Origin: AC-51 sp963749895
GTDB lineage: Bacteria > Actinomycetota > UBA4738 > HRBIN12
DNA: 64,000 nt
Direction of reading: 5' to 3'
Assembly (NCBI GenBank): GCA_963749895.1
Contig: CAVVOG010000003.1
Coordinates: forward strand, 620,001-684,000
Shown here: positions 58,305-64,000 of the stretch, piece after piece
Numbering within the stretch: the stretch's first letter is position 1
Layout of the letters: every line of letters starts with the position of its first letter
Notes under the pieces: generated by a model
What the model was told of the DNA's origin: nothing
Database searches by the model: none
The model's input: the letters and a program-made list of their open reading frames with translations, nothing else
Program-made: the position numbers and the translations under genes

Positions 58305-59369
58305 ATGCCCGCCTACCGCGTCGATCTGCGGTCCGACACCGTCACCACGCCCTCCGAAGCGATGCGCCGTGCGATGGCGTCAGCCGAGGTCGGCGACGCG
58401 TGGTACGGGGACGACCCCACCGTGAACCGGCTCCAGGAGCGATGCGCCGAGCTCACGGGCACCGAGGCCGCCCTGTTCGTCGCCACGGGCACGATGGCGA
58501 ACCAGATCGGCCTTCGGCTCCACGTCCCGGGAGCCGGGCATCTCGTCGCCTGCGAGCAGGGCGCCCATGTCGCGACGACCGAGATGATGACCTCAGCGGT
58601 GCTCGCCGGTATCTCGTACCGGACCGGGAACGACACCCCGAAGGGCTACGTGACGGCGACGCTCGCTCGTCGGCTGCTCGAGCCCGACGACTACTACGAC
58701 GTGGAGGTCGTCGACCTGCTCGAGGTCGAGAACACGTGCGGGGCGTACGGGGGGACCGTGCTGCCGGCCGCCGAGCTGGCGCAGGTCCGCGGGGTCGCGT
58801 CGGAGGCCGGGGTCCCGATCCACCTGGACGGCGCGCGGCTGTGGAACGCGGTCGCCGCGACCGGAGAGGACGTCACGGCGTGGACCGCCCACGTCGACAC
58901 CTTGATGTTCTGCCTGTCGAAGGGGCTCGGTGCCCCGATCGGGTCGGTCCTTTGCGGTCCCGCCGATCTGATGCGGGAGGCCAGGCGGATCTGGATCTTG
59001 TACGGGGGCGCGTGGCGACAGGCCGGGATCATGGCCGCGGCCGCGCTCGTTGCCCTCGAGGACGGCCGGGAGCGCCTCGTCGAGGACCACGTGCGGGCGC
59101 GCCGTCTCGCCGAGACCCTCGCGGAGATGGCGGACGGATCGGTCGCGCCCGATCTGGTCGAAACGAACATGGTGTTCGTCGACACGGAAGCACTGGGCAT
59201 GCGAGCGGCGCCCGTGCTGGAGCGGCTCGCCGCCCTCGGCGTGGGCGCCGTGCCGGTCGGGCCGACCACGGTGCGGATGGTGACCCACGTCGACGTGGAC
59301 GACGAGGGGATCGCGCTCGCGATCGATGCGTGGCGATCCATCGTCGCGGACGCTGCGGAGGAGTCCTGA
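58305..59369 (+). CDS. ltaE: Low-specificity L-threonine aldolase
   Basis: A 354-residue PLP enzyme splitting threonine to glycine and acetaldehyde. Motifs are YRVDLRSDTVTTPSEAMRRAMASAEVGDAWYGDDPTV-type N-terminus, IHLDGARLWNAVAATG (Asp-Arg PLP site), and FCLSKGLGAPIGSVL with the PLP Lys. AGGAGG precedes the ATG. Glycine made here could enter one-carbon metabolism. The stop overlaps the next ATG (TGATG). Confidence 0.92.
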   Translation: MPAYRVDLRSDTVTTPSEAMRRAMASAEVGDAWYGDDPTVNRLQERCAELTGTEAALFVATGTMANQIGLRLHVPGAGHLVACEQGAHVATTEMMTSAVLAGISYRTGNDTPKGYVTATLARRLLEPDDYYDVEVVDLLEVENTCGAYGGTVLPAAELAQVRGVASEAGVPIHLDGARLWNAVAATGEDVTAWTAHVDTLMFCLSKGLGAPIGSVLCGPADLMREARRIWILYGGAWRQAGIMAAAALVALEDGRERLVEDHVRARRLAETLAEMADGSVAPDLVETNMVFVDTEALGMRAAPVLERLAALGVGAVPVGPTTVRMVTHVDVDDEGIALAIDAWRSIVADAAEES

Positions 59370-59992
59370 TGGGTCTGTTCTCGAAGGAGTACCCACCCGA
59401 GGTCGCGGCGCGCGTCCCTCCGGGCAATCGGCTCGTGAAGACGTGGCCGGTGCTGCACTACGGACCGATCCCCGCGTTCGACGGGACGGACTGGGACCTC
59501 GAGGTAAGCGGTCTGGTCGCGAACCCCTTCACGCTGAGCTACCAGGAGCTCAGGGCGCTGCCGATCGTCACGGTCGACGCGGACATGCACTGCGTCACCG
59601 GCTGGACGACGCTCGACAACACCTGGGAGGGCGTGTCGTTCCGCTCGATCGTGGAGCGGGCCGAGCCGCTGCCGGAGGCGAAGTGGGTGATCGCCCACTG
59701 CGCCTACGGCTACACGTCGAACCTGTCGTTGCAGGCGATGGCCGACGACGACGTCCTGCTGGCCTGGCGCAATCACGACGAGGACCTGACCCCCGAGCAC
59801 GGGTGGCCGCTGCGGCTCGTCGTCCCGAAGCGCTACGCGTGGAAGAGCGCGAAGTGGCTGACCGGCCTGGAGTTCAGCGCGAAGAACCGACGCGGGTTCT
59901 GGGAGGTCCGCGGCTACCACATCCACGCCGACCCATGGCCGGAGGAGCGGTACTCGCACCAGGAGGGCCCTCGGGCCGAGCTCGAGCCGTAG
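59369..59992 (+). CDS. Sulfite oxidase-like molybdopterin-binding protein
   Basis: A 207-residue single-domain molybdoenzyme of the sulfite oxidase fold (YedY-like core). The Mo-ligating Cys is in DADMHCVTGWTT, and WEGVSFRSIV, HCAYGYTSNLSLQAM and KSAKWLTGLEFS follow in the expected order. No twin-arginine signal peptide and no heme or membrane partner is encoded nearby, so it is probably cytosolic. The substrate is unknown. It adds a second molybdenum enzyme to the window. Confidence 0.87.
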   Translation: MGLFSKEYPPEVAARVPPGNRLVKTWPVLHYGPIPAFDGTDWDLEVSGLVANPFTLSYQELRALPIVTVDADMHCVTGWTTLDNTWEGVSFRSIVERAEPLPEAKWVIAHCAYGYTSNLSLQAMADDDVLLAWRNHDEDLTPEHGWPLRLVVPKRYAWKSAKWLTGLEFSAKNRRGFWEVRGYHIHADPWPEERYSHQEGPRAELEP

Positions 59993-59996
59993 GGGG

Positions 59997-60830
59997 TCAC
60001 CAGCGAGCCGCCCGGCGTAGCCACGCCAGATCGGCGCGCTGACGCTCGGCGTCGCCGGGCGTCTCGAGGATCCACGGGACGCTCCCGAGCCGCGTGCGCG
60101 CCAGGGGACCGAGCCCGCGGCGCCCGATCCGTCCGTCGCCCAGGTCCGCGTGCCGGTCGCGGTGCTCCCCACGGCCGCACACCGAGTCGTTCGCATGGAT
60201 GAGGCCGACCCGGGCCAGGAGCCCGCTGCCGTCGAGCTGGTCCACGAACGCCGGCACCTGGTCGGGATCGTCGAGCGGGACGCCCGCGGCGAACAGGTGG
60301 CAGGTGTCCAGACAGAGCCCCAGACGGTCGTCGCCGACCGCTTCGAGCAGGTCGACCGCCTCGTGCGGGAGCGAGGCGATCGCCGCGGTGGTGCCGGCCA
60401 TCAGCTCCACCAGCACCCGCACGCGCGGCGCCGCGCCGACCACCTCGCGCAGGGACGTGGCTGCGCGGCGCCGCGCGACCCGCGCGGATGCGTCGCCGCC
60501 CGAGCCCGCGTGGACCACGACGAGGTCGACGCCGATCACGTCGGCGACCGAGACCGTCGCGCCGAGCAGGCGCCGGGACCGTCGCAGGGTGGTCGCATCG
60601 GGCGACGCGACGTTGATCGGGTACGGCGCGTGGGCGACGAGCGGCCCGAGTCCGGACGCACGCCACTGCTGACGGAAGCGAGTGACGTCGTCGTCACCGA
60701 ACGAGGGAGGAGCCCAGGCCCTCGGGTTCGACAGGAAGACCTGGGCGCAGTCGGCACGGCGGGAACGACAGGCCTCGACCGTTCCGGCGACGCCGTGACC
60801 GCGCCGGGCGACGTGCGCGCCCGCGATCAC
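59997..60830 (-). CDS. nfo: Endonuclease IV (AP endonuclease family 2)
   Basis: A 277-residue TIM-barrel DNA repair enzyme that cuts at abasic sites. Visible features are AGAHVARRGHGVAGTVEACRS at the start, CAQVFLSNPRAW, VAHAPYPINVASPD, DLVVVHAGSGG, LGLCLDTCHLFAAGVPL, VGLIHANDS and ILETPG (metal ligands His, Glu, Asp). The GTG at 60830 overlaps the kinase stop by four bases; the longer open frame is a shadow. Confidence 0.85.
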   Translation of the reverse strand: MIAGAHVARRGHGVAGTVEACRSRRADCAQVFLSNPRAWAPPSFGDDDVTRFRQQWRASGLGPLVAHAPYPINVASPDATTLRRSRRLLGATVSVADVIGVDLVVVHAGSGGDASARVARRRAATSLREVVGAAPRVRVLVELMAGTTAAIASLPHEAVDLLEAVGDDRLGLCLDTCHLFAAGVPLDDPDQVPAFVDQLDGSGLLARVGLIHANDSVCGRGEHRDRHADLGDGRIGRRGLGPLARTRLGSVPWILETPGDAERQRADLAWLRRAARW

Positions 60831-62704
60831 GCCACGAACAGGGTGATCGTGTCGCCGTAGCGGACCGTCGTGCCGGCGGCGGGAGTCTGGCTGATCACCG
60901 TCGTCTGTGCGGTGTTCGGTACGCGGAAGTAGGTGACCTCGAGGCCGTACTCGGCCGCCTTCGCCTTCGCTTGGTCGGGGGAGAGTCCGGTGAGCGAGGG
61001 GGCCGAGAACTCCTCGGGGCCGAGGGACACCGTGATCGTCACGGCGCTCTCGTGGTCGGCCTCGACCCCCTGGGCGGGGGTGGACTCGATCACGATGCCC
61101 CGGTCGATCTTGTCCGAGAACGCGGTCTGCACGACCACGGTGAACCCGGCCTCGCGCAGCAACGCCTGCGCATCGGCCTGGCTCTTCCCGGTGACCTTCG
61201 GCACCGGCACCGGTGCATGGCCCTTGCTGACCCACAGGTCGACCTCGGAGCCCTGCGGCGCCTCCCCGTCGACAGGCGCCTGCTTCACGACCGAGCCCTC
61301 GGGGATCGTCGGGTGGAACACGCGTGCCACGTCCCCGACCTGGAGCCCCCCGTTCTGGAGCGCGGTTCCCGCGTCCTGGAGGGTCTCGCCCTTCACCGAG
61401 GGGACCGGAACCGGCGGGGGTCCGAGCGAGGGAACGAGCGTCACAGCCGCTCCCTGGTCGAGTTCGGTGCCCTCGGCCGGATCGACGGCCAGGACGGTGC
61501 CTCGGCGCAGATCCTCGTCGTAGCGTCCCTTCGCGAGGGTGACCTGGAAACCGAGGTCGCTCAGGGCGGCGGTCGCATCGTCGGTCGTCTCACCGACGAC
61601 GGGTGGGATCACCGCGGTGTGGGGGATCAGGTACGTCCAGGTCCCCCACGCGGCGGCGCCGACGAGCACGACCGCGAGGACGGCACCCAGGACCCGCCGC
61701 CCTCGTCGCTTCCGCGTGCGCTCGACGCGCGGGATCGTCTCGGTCACGGTGGCCGCGACGGCCTCGGCCGGGACGCTCGACGCCGGCTCTATCTCGGGGA
61801 GGTCCTGCACGACCGACCGTAGCGTTCGCGCTCGGGGGAGCTGCGGGGAGATCGACTCGAGGTCCACCCGCATCGCGTGAGCCGACTCCGGGCGCATCTC
61901 CCGGTCGGGGTCGGTCGCGCTCGCTACGAAGCCGTCGAGGTCCGGTGGGACGTCGTCGGCGAACCCGCTCGGCGCCGGGACGCGCTCGGACAGGTGCTTG
62001 TAGGCGATCGCCATCGGCGTCTCGCCCGAGTACGGGAGGTTCCCCGTGAGCAGCTCGAACGCGACGATCCCGAGCGAGTACAGGTCGCTGCGCGGGTCCG
62101 CGGGCTCGCCGCGGATCTGCTCGGGCGCCAGGTACTGCACGGTGCCGGTCACGGCGCCGGCCCGGGTGTTCTTCGCGTCGGCGAACGCCCGTGCGAGCCC
62201 CATGTCCGTGAGCTTCACGGTCCCGTCGGAGGTGATCAGGATGTTCTCGGGCTTGAGGTCGCGATGGACGATGCCCTTCGCGTGCGCGTGCTCGAGCGCG
62301 AGCAGCGTCTGGCGCAAGATGTCCACCGCCTGCGCGGGAGCCAGGCGGTGGTTCGCGTTCATGAGGTCGCGCACGGACCGCCCGTGCACGTACTCCATCA
62401 CCATGTAGTAGATGCCGTCGACGGCGCCCCAGTCGTAGACGGCCACGATGTTCGGGTGGTTCAGCGTGGCGGCAGCGCGCGCCTCCCTGCGGAACCGGTC
62501 GACGAAGCCTTGGTCGCCGGAGAGCGAGCGGTGCAGGACCTTGACCGCGACCTCACGGGCGAGCACGGCGTCGTGGGCCCGGAAGACCTCGCCCATGCCA
62601 CCGGCGGCGATCTTCTCCAGCACGTGATAGCGACCGTCGAGGGTCACGAGGGCGCGGCCTCGGGCGTCGCCCGCGGCCGCCGTCTGTGCGATGCTCCTGG
62701 ACAT
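60827..62704 (-). CDS. pknB: Ser/Thr protein kinase with four PASTA domains (PknB-like)
   Basis: A 625-residue membrane receptor kinase that senses peptidoglycan. The kinase domain (about 25-280) has AAGGMGEVF, VAVKVL and HRDLKPENIL. The metal-binding triad reads DMG instead of DFG, and the APE motif is present. One membrane helix (VLGAVLAVVLVGAAAWGTWTYL) comes near residue 335. Four extracellular PASTA repeats end the chain. GGGAGG precedes the ATG at 62704. It is transcribed with endonuclease IV, away from the membrane gene at 62790. Confidence 0.92.
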   Translation of the reverse strand: MSRSIAQTAAAGDARGRALVTLDGRYHVLEKIAAGGMGEVFRAHDAVLAREVAVKVLHRSLSGDQGFVDRFRREARAAATLNHPNIVAVYDWGAVDGIYYMVMEYVHGRSVRDLMNANHRLAPAQAVDILRQTLLALEHAHAKGIVHRDLKPENILITSDGTVKLTDMGLARAFADAKNTRAGAVTGTVQYLAPEQIRGEPADPRSDLYSLGIVAFELLTGNLPYSGETPMAIAYKHLSERVPAPSGFADDVPPDLDGFVASATDPDREMRPESAHAMRVDLESISPQLPRARTLRSVVQDLPEIEPASSVPAEAVAATVTETIPRVERTRKRRGRRVLGAVLAVVLVGAAAWGTWTYLIPHTAVIPPVVGETTDDATAALSDLGFQVTLAKGRYDEDLRRGTVLAVDPAEGTELDQGAAVTLVPSLGPPPVPVPSVKGETLQDAGTALQNGGLQVGDVARVFHPTIPEGSVVKQAPVDGEAPQGSEVDLWVSKGHAPVPVPKVTGKSQADAQALLREAGFTVVVQTAFSDKIDRGIVIESTPAQGVEADHESAVTITVSLGPEEFSAPSLTGLSPDQAKAKAAEYGLEVTYFRVPNTAQTTVISQTPAAGTTVRYGDTITLFVA

Positions 62705-62789
62705 CGGCCTCCCGTCGGGGGAAGGAGCGCTCTGGACCTGGGAGGGAGCGCGTCCGGGCGCGATGGTATATCCGAGGAGGGCTCGAAAC

Positions 62790-63518
62790 GTGGAAGCATC
62801 GGCAACTCGCTCGATGACCTCCGATGAGGCGATCGGGACCCAACTCGACCGGATCGAGGCCCTCGTGACTGCCGGCCAGGTCGGGTTCTCGGATCTGAAG
62901 GCCCTCGGGTTCTGGCGGATCGTCGGGCGGGTCAAGCGCGATCCGGTGCTGATCGCCGAGCACGCCGACCAGATCGGACGGGTCGACACTGCGGTGTTCC
63001 GGGCCGGCGTGCGCCTGCGGGCGCCCGTGTGGCTCGGGAACGCGCTGCTGGCCGCCGTGATCGTGTTCGGGGTGGCTGCGATCGTCGTGGCGGCCAGGAC
63101 GGAGGACCTCACCGCCGGGATCGCGCTGCTCGTCGCGGGCGGCGCATGGTCGCTGGGGGTCCATTCGCCCACCCACTGGTTCGTCGGGTGGCTCGCCGGG
63201 ATCGCGTTCACCGACTACTTCCTCGGCGGACCGCCGCCCCCGCGCCCCGGGATCAAGACCGACTACGCCACCTACCTGCGGGCCGAGCCCTCGATGCGGG
63301 CGTGGTTCCACGCGAGCGGGGCGATCGCGACGAAGATCGCGCCGTTCCTGGCGGTGGCGCTGGCGCCCGCCACGAACGCGCCCGCCTGGGCGGTGCTCGC
63401 GATGGCCGTCTACGGGCTGCTCCAGATCGTCACCGACCTGCGGTTCAGCACGAAGACGAGCGACTGGAAGAAGTTCTCGCGCGAGCGTGCGGTCGCGAAG
63501 GCGATGCGTCACCGCTGA
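62790..63518 (+). CDS. Multi-pass membrane protein of unknown function
   Basis: A 242-residue protein with about four hydrophobic segments (LGNALLAAVIVFGVAAIVVAA; IALLVAGGAWSLGVHSPTHWFVGWLAGIAFTDYFLG; ATKIAPFLAVALAPATNAPAWAVLAMAVYGL). The N-terminus is polar and coiled. The block HSPTHWFVGWLAGI with two His is striking but unassigned. GAGGAGG lies 8-9 bases before the GTG at 62790. An ATG downstream is possible. Confidence 0.6.
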   Translation: MEASATRSMTSDEAIGTQLDRIEALVTAGQVGFSDLKALGFWRIVGRVKRDPVLIAEHADQIGRVDTAVFRAGVRLRAPVWLGNALLAAVIVFGVAAIVVAARTEDLTAGIALLVAGGAWSLGVHSPTHWFVGWLAGIAFTDYFLGGPPPPRPGIKTDYATYLRAEPSMRAWFHASGAIATKIAPFLAVALAPATNAPAWAVLAMAVYGLLQIVTDLRFSTKTSDWKKFSRERAVAKAMRHR

Positions 63519-63527
63519 GCGGGCCGG

Positions 63528-63533
63528 TATCCT
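63528..63533 (+). promoter_or_regulatory. Predicted -10 box for the thiE leader
   Basis: TATCCT lies about 12 bases before the start of the TPP riboswitch, which places the transcription start just before the aptamer. Confidence 0.45.
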
Positions 63534-63545
63534 GCCACCGACCGA

Positions 63546-63636
63546 CCGGGGAGCTCGGGCGACGCCGGGCTGAGAGGCGGACGAAGGCGTCCGCGACCCG
63601 CAGACCTGATCCGGGTAACGCCGGCGGAGGGAGCCG
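63546..63636 (+). ncRNA. TPP riboswitch (THI element)
   Basis: The conserved thiamine-pyrophosphate aptamer is clear: GGGGAGC at the 5' side, the CTGAGA box, a GACCC arm, ACCTGATCCGGGTAACGCC and GGCGGAGGGAG at the 3' side. The GGAGGGAG at the end is also the ribosome site for thiE, only 2-3 bases from the GTG. Ligand binding would therefore hide it and block translation when thiamine is plentiful. Confidence 0.93.
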
Positions 63637-63637
63637 A

Positions 63638-64000
63638 GTGCTCGAGGCCCAGCAGCTGCGACTGATGGTCGTGACGTCGGCGACCTTCCGTGATCGCGGG
63701 CACGTCGAGGTCGCCGACGCGGCGATCCAGGGCGGGGCGACCGCGATCCAGCTCCGTGCTCCCGGACTCGACGACGACGCACTGGAACGCCTGGCCCAAG
63801 AGCTCGCCGTCCGCTGTCGACGAGCGGGCGTACGGCTCGTCGTGAACGACCGGCCGGACGTCGCGGTGATGAGCGGGGCCGACGGCGCTCACGTGGGGCA
63901 GGCAGACGACGTTCGCGACGCGCGCGCGATCCTGGGCCCCGACCGGGTGCTCGGCATCAGCGTGGCCGACCCCGAGCAGGCCCGCGAGGCCCAGGCCCTC
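63638..64000 (+). CDS. thiE: Thiamine phosphate synthase (ThiE), 3' truncated
   Basis: The first 121 residues of a thiamine-phosphate synthase, which joins the pyrimidine and thiazole halves of thiamine. Visible are LRLMVVTSATFRDRGHVEVA, GGATAIQLRAPGLDDD, RLVVNDRPDVAVMSGADGAHVGQADD and RVLGISVADPEQA. The start GTG at 63638 follows the riboswitch. The reading frame is open to the right edge, so the rest lies outside the window. Confidence 0.92.
   Translation, partial: MLEAQQLRLMVVTSATFRDRGHVEVADAAIQGGATAIQLRAPGLDDDALERLAQELAVRCRRAGVRLVVNDRPDVAVMSGADGAHVGQADDVRDARAILGPDRVLGISVADPEQAREAQAL

Noticed and set aside
1..64000. Mobile elements, integrases, prophage or attachment sites
   Set aside because: No transposase, integrase, long terminal repeats or tRNA-linked duplication was found. 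Gene content looks like core chromosome.

Overview
The window is high-GC DNA from a bacterium that is most likely an actinomycete-type organism (Actinomycetota), probably from a lineage without a close, well-studied relative. Supporting genes are a WhiB regulator, a PASTA-domain Ser/Thr kinase, a mycothiol-type maleylpyruvate isomerase-like protein, a PimB-like mannosyltransferase, F420-type LLM oxidoreductases, KorAB and a ROK glucokinase. Genes are tightly packed, with many ATGA/GTGA/TGATG start-stop overlaps. No tRNA, rRNA, CRISPR array or insertion sequence was seen, and there is no gene-free stretch above 300 bases.

Layout. 1-5.5 kb: DUF2207 membrane protein (frameshifted), FemAB/GNAT-like transferase, MDMPI-like protein, glycerate kinase, YbaK-type deacylase and an IscA/ErpA-type Fe-S protein. 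5.6-10.3 kb: three-gene NAD(P) transhydrogenase (pntAA-pntAB-pntB) facing a malic enzyme across a terminator. 10.4-21.3 kb: metH, a cyclic-nucleotide-binding protein, korAB (2-oxoacid:ferredoxin oxidoreductase), cysteine desulfurase, aquaporin and small regulators. 21.3-27.6 kb: thiolase, DEDD-exonuclease/UvrC-like fusion, a broken LLM oxidoreductase, a heptose-phosphate operon (hddA-gmhB-gmhA) and whiB. 27.7-34.2 kb: YgfZ-like protein, PimB-like GT4, zinc-ribbon, SRPBCC, CPBP protease, ArsA/Get3-like ATPase and ROK glucokinase.

34.2-50 kb is a one-carbon island: a twice-frameshifted LLM oxidoreductase, 5-formyl-THF cyclo-ligase, a GcvT-like protein, glutamate formiminotransferase, formimino-THF cyclodeaminase, formate-THF ligase (fhs), fdhD and an NAD-type formate dehydrogenase operon followed by mobA. 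The formate dehydrogenase is the highlight. Its catalytic subunit has an in-frame UGA followed by a hairpin with the spacing and GGUCUG loop of the E. coli fdhF SECIS, so it is very probably a selenoprotein. The usual alpha chain is also split in two, with its N-terminal Fe-S half encoded at the far end of the operon. Together these genes link CO2/formate, NADH and the tetrahydrofolate pool.

50-64 kb: Ca-type P-ATPase, DUF454 protein, a cyclic-2,3-DPG-synthetase-like protein beside a frameshifted carbamate kinase, two adjacent phosphofructokinases (one ATP-type, one PPi-type by signature), threonine aldolase, a sulfite-oxidase-fold molybdoenzyme, endonuclease IV, the PASTA kinase, a membrane protein, and a TPP riboswitch in front of thiE, which runs off the right edge.

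Two sequence-wide patterns stand out. Fifteen genes have a TANNNT box exactly 6-7 bases before the start codon and no usable Shine-Dalgarno, which points to widespread leaderless transcription. Four genes carry disruptions: single-base indels, two of them in G runs, and one nonsense codon. These could be assembly errors or real decay.
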